Under the pieces are notes generated by a model, which had not been told where the DNA came from, ran no database searches, and was given only the letters and a program-made list of their open reading frames with translations. Source: Enhygromyxa salina (GTDB lineage Bacteria; Myxococcota_A; Polyangia; Nannocystales; Nannocystaceae). From it: a stretch of 64,000 nucleotides of DNA. Shown one piece after another: positions 56,476 to 64,000 of the stretch. Made by a program: the position numbers and the translations under genes. The stretch covers positions 1 to 64,000 of the forward strand of contig NZ_JMCC02000028.1 of assembly GCF_000737335.2 (NCBI RefSeq), given 5' to 3'. Within the stretch, counting starts at the first letter, position 1, and every line of letters starts with the position of its first letter.

Positions 56476-57465
56476 TCAGCCGCCGCCATTTTGTAGCAAG
56501 ATCGAGTACATGTCGAGCAACGACTTGAAGTCGGCGATCGGCCCGAGCTCGGGGTCGCCACCCACGAGCTGCACGAACGCCAAGTTCGTCGCAAACCCAA
56601 ACGCGTAGTCGCCCTCGAACCACCGGATGTCGGCCCCAAGCGCCTGCTTGTATGCGGCGACGGTCTCGACGATCGCCGGGACCGGCCGCGACAAGAAGCA
56701 CAGCAGCGCGACCTCGTCGTACTCGCTGGCCGCGATCTTCTGCCCGGCGTGCTCGAACGCGCTGACCAACGCCAAGAAGCGCTCGCTCAGCGCGGGCGCA
56801 GGCAAGTGGTCCGAGGCCAACATCGCCAGCAGGTTGCTGGCGGTCTGCAGCGGGTCACCGCGCCCACGGCCACCCGCGCGCAGGCCCTCGTAGATGTCGT
56901 GGGCATACTGGGCGAGCTGCTGTGGAGTGCCGGCCCGGGTCGTCAACAACGCGCAGGCGGGGAAGTCTTCGGGCCCGGTCAGCACCCAGTGGTGCTGCTT
57001 CATGGCCTCGTAGATGTCGCGCATGCGCTGGACTTGCTCGTCGCTGATCGGCGCCCCGTCGCCCAGCGTGCGCATGACCAACACCGCGATGAACTCGTAG
57101 ACGGGAGCCCAGCGCAGCCCGAGCGCGCGCATGATCTTTCGGACCCGCTTGGTCTCGTCGAGCAGGGCGTCTGGGGTGTCGTCGTGGCGGACCAAGGCCA
57201 CGGCGAACATCAAGTGCAGCTGCGGCGCGAAGCCGACGCGCCAGGGCATGAGCTGCTGAAATTGCTTGGCGGTCTCGCGCAGCTGCGTGGCGATCTGCGC
57301 GGGCTCACCGGGGACCAACACCAAGCTGGCGGCGGCGAAGCGCTGGGCGCTTCGGTCACCGAACATGCCCCGGGTCGGCTCCAGCGCAGCATCCAGCGCG
57401 AAGAAGCGCGCGACGGGTTCGCGCAGGTGCTCGTCTTGCTCGGCGTCGTGGCTGCGAAACGGCAT
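56476..57465 (-). CDS. DUF4003-like protein
   Basis: 329 residues, all helical, no signal peptide. The block IYEAMKQHHWVLTGPEDFPACALLTT matches the characteristic part of DUF4003. GLRWAPVYEFIAVLVMRTLG and EYDEVALLCFLSR fit the repeated helical layout. The function of the family is unknown. It starts 3 bases after the stop of the outer-membrane-like gene, suggesting co-translation. Confidence 0.75.
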   Translation of the reverse strand: MPFRSHDAEQDEHLREPVARFFALDAALEPTRGMFGDRSAQRFAAASLVLVPGEPAQIATQLRETAKQFQQLMPWRVGFAPQLHLMFAVALVRHDDTPDALLDETKRVRKIMRALGLRWAPVYEFIAVLVMRTLGDGAPISDEQVQRMRDIYEAMKQHHWVLTGPEDFPACALLTTRAGTPQQLAQYAHDIYEGLRAGGRGRGDPLQTASNLLAMLASDHLPAPALSERFLALVSAFEHAGQKIAASEYDEVALLCFLSRPVPAIVETVAAYKQALGADIRWFEGDYAFGFATNLAFVQLVGGDPELGPIADFKSLLDMYSILLQNGGG

Positions 57466-57468
57466 GCC

Positions 57469-58185
57469 TCAGCGACCCCAGTAGTACCCAAACCAGATGC
57501 CCAACAACAAGGTGTTGCTCATGGGTCGGCCCTTGGCCGCGGGCGTGAACCCCCGCCAGCCCAGCTCGGGGCCGACCACCCAACCGCCCGGCCGCCGCGG
57601 GCGTGTTCGCTCGGCGTTCGGGAAGAACTCATAGCGCACGCTGCCCATGAAGCGCGGGCCCCCCACGCCGCCTCGTTCATCGGTGCGGTCATCGGTGATC
57701 AGCCCAGCGCCAAACCCAAACCCGCCGCGAAACGAGAACGGGTAGCGCGGCACCGGATAGAAGCCCAGCTCGACCAGCAGGCCGCCCTTCATGAAGAAGG
57801 TGTGCTGGCCAAAGTAGAAGCCGCCGCTCGCGTCGAGGCCGATCGTCATCCACGGAAACACGGCCTGGCCGAGGCGCAGGGACCCGCCGCCGCCCGGCAG
57901 CGCCATGCTGTGTGGAACCGGGAGGTTCGGCGAGTAGGCCCAGCTCAGCGCCGGCCAGATCGTCATGCCAAAGTAGGTGCCGGAGATCCTGGGTGGTTGC
58001 TCGGGCGCGGCAGCGCCGGGTGCCGTGATCTGTGTTGACGCCTCGGTGCCCCCCGACCCCGCGGGTTCGCTCGGCCCCTCGACCGCGCTCGCAGGGGCTG
58101 GAGCTGACGCCGCCGCGAGCTTCGGACTCGCCCAGCTCAAAGCGAGCGCGCCGACCATCCAAGCCGCTCGGGGGCGATGCCGCAC
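57469..58185 (-). CDS. Predicted outer-membrane beta-barrel protein
   Basis: 238 residues from a GTG at 58185. A signal peptide with a basic start is followed by a Pro/Ala-rich spacer. Alternating aromatic strands follow (GTYFGMTIWPALSWAYS; GGGFGFGAGLITDD; PELGWRGFTP) and the C-terminal residues LLLGIWFGYYWGR, as in small porin-like barrels. No specific family is recognised. It is in one unit with the DUF4003 gene. Confidence 0.65.
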   Translation of the reverse strand: MRHRPRAAWMVGALALSWASPKLAAASAPAPASAVEGPSEPAGSGGTEASTQITAPGAAAPEQPPRISGTYFGMTIWPALSWAYSPNLPVPHSMALPGGGGSLRLGQAVFPWMTIGLDASGGFYFGQHTFFMKGGLLVELGFYPVPRYPFSFRGGFGFGAGLITDDRTDERGGVGGPRFMGSVRYEFFPNAERTRPRRPGGWVVGPELGWRGFTPAAKGRPMSNTLLLGIWFGYYWGR

Positions 58186-58215
58186 GGCCGGAGTATAGGT
58201 GCGCGCGCGCAAGCG

Positions 58216-59733
58216 TCACCCCCGGGGTGGGTGTTGGCAGGTGATCTTGTCCTTGGGCACGATCCAATGCGGCGGCAACGCGAGCATCGGCGGCGGGTTG
58301 GGCCCGCAGCCGGGATCTTCGGCGTCGGCCAAGCCGTCGTAGTCGTTGTCGAACCCGTCGGTGCACGAGGATCCCGAGTCGCGCGACTCGGGATCCGGGT
58401 TGCGGGTCGCCCACTGCTCGGGGATCTCTGCCCACATCTGATCGAAGACCTGGTGGTACTCGGCCGCGAGCGCGGGGCTCTTGATCAGCAGGGTGTTCTC
58501 GTCGTTGTCCCACTCGCCCGCCGAGGTCCAGTTCATCGAGCCCGCGATCACGTACTCGTTGTCGATCGCGGCCGACTTCATGTGCATCTTGCCGCCCCAC
58601 GCGTCGACCTTGACCGGGATCCCGACCTCGCGCAGCAGCTCGTGCTTGGTGTAGCCGTTGGTCGCCGCGGTCGCGTCGAGGATCACCCGGACCTCGACGC
58701 CGCGGCGGTGCGCGTCGAGTAGATCCTTGGTGATGGCCTTGTTGGTCAAGAAGAACACGGCGATGTCGATCCGCGTCTTGGCGCGCGCGAGCAGCGGGCG
58801 CACGCCGTTCGAGATCGCCTTGTCTTGCGGCGAGAACAGGACCTGGACCTCGGCGTCGCCAACGGTGGTGCGCAGCTCTCCGCTCTCGGGCTTGCGCTGG
58901 TGGAATTTCCCGTCGACCCACATGGTCTCGAACTCGCGCGTGTACCAGCTCGCGACCGTGGGCGAGTCGAGGACCACGACCAGGTTGGCGTTGTAGCCCC
59001 CAGTGCCCGAGTCGCTGACGTTGGTCGAGCCCGTCCACAAGTAGCGGCCGTCAACCACGAAGAACTTGTGGTGCATGATCTTGTTGAAGACCTTGCCGGT
59101 GTCGCCGTCGTCTTCGCTGGCGCTGAATGGCTCGCGACTTGCGTGGGTTGCGAGCAGGCAGCGGTCGCCAAGATCGTAGGACAGGCACTGCACGTAGCCG
59201 GCGAAGCCATCGGGCCGCCCGCACGCTGGCTCGGCCGCGTACTTGTTGGCGCGGTCGCTGGCTTTTTGTTCGCGCTCGAGCGCCTGATCGACCTTTCGAT
59301 CATCACGGACCTGGCCAAGCGTGGCCGCCATGGCGTTCGTGCTGCTGTAGTAGTTGTCACCGTCGACGTCGCGATCGACGACGGCTCGCACCCGCACCCC
59401 CCGCGCCTTCGCGGCCTCCAACGCAGCAAGCAGCTCACTTTGGTTACGCACCCCGTAGACCGCGAAGTCGATGCTGGTCTGCGCACCCTCGATCAGCGCG
59501 AGCAACGAGGTACACACCTCGACTTCGCAGCGGTCGACCGGGGTCGCGCGGCCGGTGGGATCGTTCATGACCAACCGGATGCTGCCAGCAGGGTCGCCGG
59601 TGCTGCGCGGCAGCGGGCGCGCGTGCTCCAGCTTGCCGTTCGCGGGGCTCGTGCTGGGGCCTGGCGACTCGCAGCCTGGCAGCGCCGCAGCGACGAGCAT
59701 GGAGGCGACACACAGCGAAGCGAGGCGAGGCAT
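58216..59733 (-). CDS. Phospholipase D family lipoprotein
   Basis: 505 residues from ATG 59733 (ATG 59742 also possible). The lipobox is ALPGC. Two HKD motifs are present: HHKFFVVDGRYLWTGSTN and HMKSAAIDNEYVIAGSMNW, each followed by the usual Glu or Asp. A Cys-containing insertion lies between the domains and an EF-hand-like Asp-rich tail (DNDYDGLADAEDPGC) ends the protein. It should cleave phosphodiester bonds in lipids or nucleic acids at the cell surface. An upstream open stretch to 59817 belongs to a family B repeat. Confidence 0.9.
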   Translation of the reverse strand: MPRLASLCVASMLVAAALPGCESPGPSTSPANGKLEHARPLPRSTGDPAGSIRLVMNDPTGRATPVDRCEVEVCTSLLALIEGAQTSIDFAVYGVRNQSELLAALEAAKARGVRVRAVVDRDVDGDNYYSSTNAMAATLGQVRDDRKVDQALEREQKASDRANKYAAEPACGRPDGFAGYVQCLSYDLGDRCLLATHASREPFSASEDDGDTGKVFNKIMHHKFFVVDGRYLWTGSTNVSDSGTGGYNANLVVVLDSPTVASWYTREFETMWVDGKFHQRKPESGELRTTVGDAEVQVLFSPQDKAISNGVRPLLARAKTRIDIAVFFLTNKAITKDLLDAHRRGVEVRVILDATAATNGYTKHELLREVGIPVKVDAWGGKMHMKSAAIDNEYVIAGSMNWTSAGEWDNDENTLLIKSPALAAEYHQVFDQMWAEIPEQWATRNPDPESRDSGSSCTDGFDNDYDGLADAEDPGCGPNPPPMLALPPHWIVPKDKITCQHPPRG

Positions 59734-59780
59734 TGGCCCCATCGTATCGGCCTGGCCGCTGGGAGGCCGTGAAAACTGCA

Positions 59781-59840
59781 CGCTGCCCTCGGTGAACCAG
59801 TCCACGAAGGTCCGCAAGCGGGCGAGGGCTTCGCGCCCGT
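59781..59840. repeat. Intergenic repeat, family B, copy 2
   Basis: Matches 48955-49002 over about 45 bases (GGTGAACCAGTCCACGAAGG, then CCGCAAGCGGGCGAG). It lies upstream of the phospholipase D gene. Confidence 0.7.
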
Positions 59841-60095
59841 TTGCAGCTCAGGCAGCCACGTGCACGGTCCCGCGCTGTGTGCACCGGCGGCGATGCGTCA
59901 CTCAGGCAGCTCGCGGGGCTTCGGACCCGAGCAGACGGACCCCTTTTGAAGTCGCCAGCTCGCGCCAAAGCCGAGCTTCGACGCTGTGCGCGGGTCACGC
60001 ATCCCCATTGTGGTGGGTTTCGCTGACCGGGTTCGTGCAGGGGCACCCTCGAGTGCCCTACACTGTCAGCGCTCGACTCGGTCGCGCACCCGCAG

Positions 60096-60539
60096 ATGAC
60101 TCTGGCCGCCACCACAGACGACGAGGAGTTGGTGGTACCGATCGCCAACGAGTCCGATCTCAATCACGCGCGGATGGTCGCGCGCGAGACCTGCAAGCTG
60201 GTGGCGATCCGTGGGTACCAAGCGCAGAAGGTCGTGACGACGGTCAGCGAGTTGGCCCGCAACATCGCTCGCTACGCGCAGACCGGACGCGTCCGGTTTC
60301 GGGTCGACACCTCGGATGAGATGATCGTCGTGATCGCCGAGGACAGCGGTCCCGGGATCTCCAACCTCGACGAGATCCTCGCCGGGCAGTATCGCAGCCG
60401 CACGGGTTTGGGTCGCGGGCTGCTGGGGTCGCGCGACCTCGCCGATGTCTTTGATATCCAAACCAGCCCCGCCGGCACGATCGTCAAGATCGCGTTCCGC
60501 TACGGACAGCGAAAATCATGGACGACATCAACTACGTGA
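60096..60539 (+). CDS. rsbT: RsbT-like serine kinase (HATPase)
   Basis: 147 residues. The GHKL ATPase marks are the N-box SELARNIARYA (51-61) and EDSGPGI (82-88), with TGLGRGLLGSRDL as the lid. In stressosomes RsbT phosphorylates RsbS and RsbR and then switches on the downstream phosphatase. It is the first gene; its end overlaps rsbS by 22 bases. Confidence 0.9.
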   Translation: MTLAATTDDEELVVPIANESDLNHARMVARETCKLVAIRGYQAQKVVTTVSELARNIARYAQTGRVRFRVDTSDEMIVVIAEDSGPGISNLDEILAGQYRSRTGLGRGLLGSRDLADVFDIQTSPAGTIVKIAFRYGQRKSWTTSTT

Positions 60540-60967
60540 CGTGCATCCCGCTCTGGGATTGCTTGCTGGTTCCGCTCCACGGCGACGTCAGCGACACCCA
60601 TGCGGACGAGCTTGTCACCGAGGTGCTCGAGCGGATCCAGCGTGACGAGTGCTTTGGCGTGCTCGTTGATCTCTCCGGTGTGTGGACCCTCGACAGCCAC
60701 CTGTGCGCGACCTTGGCCCGGCTCTCGCTGGCCGCCAAGATGATGGGGGCCAAGACCGTGCTGTCGGGCATGAAACCCGAGATCGCGATGACATTGGAGG
60801 CGATGGGGATCGAGCTGCGTGGGATCGAGACCGTCGCAACCCTCGAGGACGCGCTGGGCTCCATGGGCATCACGCGAGTCCGACGCTCCCGCCACGACGA
60901 CGACGACCTGGTGATGCGAAGCCTGCTCGGTGGGTCCAACGAAAGTGACTCCGGGGCCAAGCGATGA
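60518..60967 (+). CDS. rsbS: RsbS-like STAS antagonist
   Basis: 149 residues. The STAS core GVLVDLSGVWTLDSHLCATL carries Ser60 at the phosphorylation site, and MMGAKTVLSGMKPEIAMTLEAMGIEL is the next conserved block. A 30-residue Arg/Asp-rich tail is longer than usual. It should form the stressosome core with the PAS-STAS protein and hold RsbT. Its stop overlaps the next start (ATGA). Confidence 0.9.
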   Translation: MDDINYVTCIPLWDCLLVPLHGDVSDTHADELVTEVLERIQRDECFGVLVDLSGVWTLDSHLCATLARLSLAAKMMGAKTVLSGMKPEIAMTLEAMGIELRGIETVATLEDALGSMGITRVRRSRHDDDDLVMRSLLGGSNESDSGAKR

Positions 60968-61812
60968 GCGAAGCGGCGGCGCTGAGAGCTGAGAATCAGC
61001 GGCTCGCAGCTGCGCTCGCCGAATCGGAGCTTCGCAGCCGGCTGGTCCTCGAGGCCACCAACGACGGCGTCTGGGACTGGGATCTGGTCACGGACGCTGC
61101 GTTCTACTCGTCCCGCTGGAAGGCGATCGCCGGCTACGCCGACGACGAGGTCGAGCACACGGGCAAGGCCTTCTTTGCCCTGGTTCATCCGCAAGATCGT
61201 CCGAAGATCGAGGCCGCGCTCGCGGCCCACTTCGACGCCCGCGAGCCGTATCTCGTCGAGTTCAGGATGAAGGCCAAGGACGGCGACTGGCGCGAGATCC
61301 AGGCCCGCGGCCAGGCCATGTGGGACGCCGACGGCAAGCCGGTGCGCATGGCCGGGATCCACACCGACATCACCGAGCGCCGCATGCACGAGACCGAGCG
61401 GCTGCGCAACGAAGAGCTGATCGAGATCCAGTCCGAGACGATACGAGCGCTCGGCGTCCCGATCCTGCAGGTCTGGCGGGGCATCTTGTGTCTGCCGATC
61501 ATCGGTGAGGTCAACGACGAGCGCGCGAACGAGATGACCGCCGAGCTGCTCGATCGCGTGGCAACCACGGCCACGCGCTTCGCGGTCTTGGATCTCACGG
61601 GCGCGCAGTTTCGCAGCGAGACCGTGCAGTACTTGGCTCGCATGACCCGCGCGCTGCGCCTGATCGGCACCCAAGGCGTGTTTTGTGGAATCAGCGCGCG
61701 CACGGCACGAACCCTCGTGGACATGCAGCTCGATCTTGGTGGCGTCCCGACCTACCGGGATCTTGGCGACGCGCTGCGGGCCTGCCTGCTGCGCCTGCGC
61801 GACACCCAGTAA
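60964..61812 (+). CDS. RsbR-like PAS-STAS sensor
   Basis: 282 residues. A short coiled start is followed by a PAS/PAC domain (about 20-140; NDGVWDWDL, REIQARGQAMWDADGKPV, IHTDITERR), a linker helix, and a STAS domain (about 160-275; VPILQVWRGILCLPIIGEV, FAVLDLTGAQFRSETVQYLARM). The PAS replaces the globin-like sensor of classic RsbR, so the signal may be redox, light or a small ligand. The T-S-R gene order is reversed from the Bacillus R-S-T order. Confidence 0.9.
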   Translation: MSEAAALRAENQRLAAALAESELRSRLVLEATNDGVWDWDLVTDAAFYSSRWKAIAGYADDEVEHTGKAFFALVHPQDRPKIEAALAAHFDAREPYLVEFRMKAKDGDWREIQARGQAMWDADGKPVRMAGIHTDITERRMHETERLRNEELIEIQSETIRALGVPILQVWRGILCLPIIGEVNDERANEMTAELLDRVATTATRFAVLDLTGAQFRSETVQYLARMTRALRLIGTQGVFCGISARTARTLVDMQLDLGGVPTYRDLGDALRACLLRLRDTQ

Positions 61813-61819
61813 TGACCCC

Positions 61820-61975
61820 CACAGCGACCTTAGACTTGGCCGACTGCAGCCGCTTCGCGTCTGGTCGCTTCGCTCCTCGGGGCCGTTTGTACGCATCCGC
61901 ATGTGTGGCCCGCAAGAAGGGGGCTCTGAACGCAAGAAGGGGGCTCTGAACGCAAGAAGGGGGCTCTGAACGCAT
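61820..61975 (+). repeat. Intergenic repeat, family A, with 20-bp tandem array
   Basis: The left part (61820-61910) matches 38331-38418. It is followed by three exact tandem copies of the 20-mer CGCAAGAAGGGGGCTCTGAA (61911-61970). It fills the space between the convergent PAS-STAS and phosphatase genes. Confidence 0.85.
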
Positions 61976-61981
61976 TTCCCG

Positions 61982-62548
61982 TCAAGAATAGCTGACGTGG
62001 AGCACGGTGGCGTCGTCGCGCTCGAGCGAATGGTCGGCGATCAAGCGCTCGCACAGAAGCTCGGGTGCCAGCGCGATCATTGATTGGATCGGGGTTCCGC
62101 GCGCGATGCCATCCGTGAACAACAGCACGCGGCCTGGCTCTTCGAGCGCGACCTCGCCGACCCGCGGTCGCGGCATCCGAGCGCCGAGCACACCGTTGGT
62201 CGCCATGTAGGGGATCGCAGGTCCGGCCAGGGTCCGCAGCTCGACGTTGCCGACCCCAGCGAAGCTGACCTTGCTGCCCTCGAAGCGCAGCAACGCGGCG
62301 GCGGCCCCCCGCGAGCCGTGGAGCCGCTGGTGCAGCTGGCCAAGCGCCCGCTCGACCGAGAACGTGGCGGTGAATTGCTCGGCGGCCTCGACCGCCAACG
62401 CGGCGGCCTCGGCGGCTTTGGGCCCGTGACCAAGCGCGTCGACCAGCATCACCCACGTCACGCCCGAGACCGCGCGAACGAACCCGACGTCGCCGCTGCA
62501 CGACTCGCCGATCCGCGGCCGGCCACGAATGCAGGTCTCAGGGATCAG
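61982..62548 (-). CDS. rsbX: RsbX-like PP2C/SpoIIE phosphatase, start uncertain
   Basis: About 188 residues. The metal-site motifs SCSGDVGF, VDALGHGPKAAEAA, LLFTDGI and ERDDATVLHV match the RsbX phosphatase that resets the stressosome. The conserved SGD lies near the upstream gene's stop, and no ATG, GTG or TTG occurs in frame between 62782 and it. A CTG at 62548 overlapping the lipoprotein's end is the best guess. Convergent with rsbT-S-R, it fits their feedback arm. Confidence 0.75.
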   Translation of the reverse strand: MIPETCIRGRPRIGESCSGDVGFVRAVSGVTWVMLVDALGHGPKAAEAAALAVEAAEQFTATFSVERALGQLHQRLHGSRGAAAALLRFEGSKVSFAGVGNVELRTLAGPAIPYMATNGVLGARMPRPRVGEVALEEPGRVLLFTDGIARGTPIQSMIALAPELLCERLIADHSLERDDATVLHVSYS

Positions 62549-63962
62549 GGGTCTCCGGCGCTTCGACGACGAAGAAGTCGATCCAGGTCTCGAGGTGGTT
62601 GACGTCGAGATCGACGGCCAGGGTGTTGAACACGATCGAGCTGCCTTCGATGCCGAGCGCGTCGTAGTTGATCGTGGTGCCGAGGTTGTCGACCACGCCC
62701 TTGCGGAAATTCTTGACCACGTCCTGGTTGTCTTCGACCAGCTCTGACTCTCGGGCAGCGACCGCGCCAGCGCCCTGGCCACCGAGCACGGCGACGTCGC
62801 CGGCCGTCAGCACCACGCCCTCGTCTTCGCCCAGGTCGACGGCCAAGTCCATGGTCGCGACGGCGTAGCCGCAGTAGCCGTCGGCGAACCGCCAGACCTT
62901 GAACTGCGTGGTCATGAAGTCCTGACCTTCGGACCCGCCCACGATGTGGTCCAAGGTCACGCCGTAGCTGCCGTCCTCGTCGACTTTTCCGTCTTCGTCG
63001 TAGATCCGCGGGATCGTGCCCTCGTCCATGAGCCGCTCGACCATGGACTCGAACATCGCGACGTCGAAGTCGACGAGCATGGGGATGCCCATGGGCATCT
63101 CACCGGAGATCTCGAGCCCGCCGCCAGGCGGCAGCGGCAAGTTGCTCTGCATCGCGAGGACCAGGGTGTCTTGTTCGGGGAACACGATCAGCTTGCGGGC
63201 GAGCAGGCGGACGTCGTTGGTGCCGATCTCCCACGAGTCGAGGGTGAGCAGGGGCGTCTTGCCGTACTCGAGCTGAATCTTCTCTTGCATGAACAGCCCG
63301 AGCGCCTCGACGAGGGCTGGGTGCTCTTCGGTCTCGAGCCCGAACGCGCTGAGGTACAGCTCCTGCACGCGCAGCCGCGAGTAGTCGGCGTACAGCACGG
63401 TCGATGCGTCACCGTTGGCCTCGAGCTCGATCGGGACCCGGAACTTGACGCTGCCGATCCCCGCGCCCTGTGGATCCCCGTTGGGGCCGAACATCTGGGC
63501 GTCGAAGTCGAACGAGTACTGCACACACGTCGCGCAGCCCTCGAGCGACTCGAGCTCGATGACCGGGGCCGAGGTGGCCTCGAAGAACAAGGTGGCGGGG
63601 CCCGTGTACCAGACGAAGGGCAGCTGCCCGGTGAAGGGCACGTCCTGGCCGACGACGCCGTCGAGCAGCTTGTTGACCCCGACCTCCGAGAACTTGATCG
63701 CTACGGGGTAGGGGCCGCCGTTCGGGATTGGATCGAGCAGCGCGCCCTCGCGCGCGGCGTCAGCCCGGAACGCGGTCTCTTGGTACTCGCAGTCGAAGTA
63801 GATGTCGTCGCCCCGACAGCCCCCGGTGGCCGCGAGCACACCGACCACCGCTCCGAGCACCGCGCCGCCCGTCACCCGACCGCCCAGCCGCCGAATCAAC
63901 CGTTGGACTCCGAGCCTGGCGCGGGAGCGGCGGGCAGCGGCGCGAAGGCAATCGATCGACAT
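62538..63962 (-). CDS. Large hypothetical lipoprotein
   Basis: 474 residues from ATG 63962. A twin-basic start and hydrophobic helix end in an ATGGC lipobox. The mature protein is beta-rich and acidic (PYPVAIKFSEVGVNKLLDG; LEISGEMPMGIPMLVDFDV), without known motifs. It reads into the start region of the phosphatase gene. The type is common in Nannocystineae. An in-frame TTG at 63983 is a less likely start. Confidence 0.65.
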   Translation of the reverse strand: MSIDCLRAAARRSRARLGVQRLIRRLGGRVTGGAVLGAVVGVLAATGGCRGDDIYFDCEYQETAFRADAAREGALLDPIPNGGPYPVAIKFSEVGVNKLLDGVVGQDVPFTGQLPFVWYTGPATLFFEATSAPVIELESLEGCATCVQYSFDFDAQMFGPNGDPQGAGIGSVKFRVPIELEANGDASTVLYADYSRLRVQELYLSAFGLETEEHPALVEALGLFMQEKIQLEYGKTPLLTLDSWEIGTNDVRLLARKLIVFPEQDTLVLAMQSNLPLPPGGGLEISGEMPMGIPMLVDFDVAMFESMVERLMDEGTIPRIYDEDGKVDEDGSYGVTLDHIVGGSEGQDFMTTQFKVWRFADGYCGYAVATMDLAVDLGEDEGVVLTAGDVAVLGGQGAGAVAARESELVEDNQDVVKNFRKGVVDNLGTTINYDALGIEGSSIVFNTLAVDLDVNHLETWIDFFVVEAPETPDP

Positions 63963-64000
63963 GCTTGTATTTTGGCGGGCCAAGGCGGCCGATACAAGCG

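Overview
The window looks like chromosomal DNA of a myxobacterium, most likely of the Nannocystineae (Nannocystis, Enhygromyxa or Plesiocystis type). The signs are high GC, dense genes on both strands, very many lipoproteins (several with long Gly-Asp linkers after the lipobox), Hanks-type kinases with extra domains, WD40 and TPR repeat proteins, and an Rsb-type stress module. There is no rRNA, tRNA, CRISPR array, insertion sequence or phage. The taxonomic call is inference from gene style.

Layout. 1-9.1 kb: the 3' part of a 16-blade WD40 protein, then a leftward group of envelope proteins, one of them (3.1-5.3 kb) in visibly lower-GC DNA. 9.4-17.2 kb: a Cys-rich secreted protein, a solitary N6-adenine-type DNA methylase, small lipoproteins, an acyl carrier protein and a DUF3754 membrane protein. 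17.3-23.3 kb: an overlapping operon of lipase-like lipoprotein, active Ser/Thr kinase and related pseudokinase. 23.3-26.7 kb: an intergenic repeat cluster, FdhD and hydrolase-type lipoproteins. 26.8-30.1 kb: a coupled P-loop NTPase and TPR-repeat pair. 30.1-38.3 kb: a tandem L7/L12-like protein, RsmB, a STAS protein, SMP-30, GroES/GroEL and an HtrA protease.

38.5-44.0 kb is the most unusual locus: a tightly coupled leftward operon of a small dehydrogenase-subunit-like protein, sulfotransferase, class III aminotransferase, GMC alcohol oxidase and LysE exporter. The GMC frame has no usable start codon. It is entered by a -1 shift at an A-AAA-AAG heptamer inside an A10 run, with GGAGG 13 nt upstream, so the aminotransferase and oxidase are probably made as one protein that could turn an alcohol into an amine through a bound aldehyde.

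44.4-54.3 kb: an MMPL transporter, panB-panC, a TPR protein, FabH, a GspC/PDZ-like protein and a metallophosphoesterase. 54.3-56.3 kb: a coupled AAA ATPase and TOPRIM-like pair resembling two-gene defence modules. 56.5-59.7 kb: DUF4003, an outer-membrane-like protein and a phospholipase D lipoprotein. 60.1-62.5 kb: an RsbT-RsbS-RsbR set with a convergent RsbX-like phosphatase. The window ends in another lipoprotein. Two families of short dispersed intergenic repeats recur (about 23.4, 38.4 and 61.9 kb; and 49.0 and 59.8 kb).
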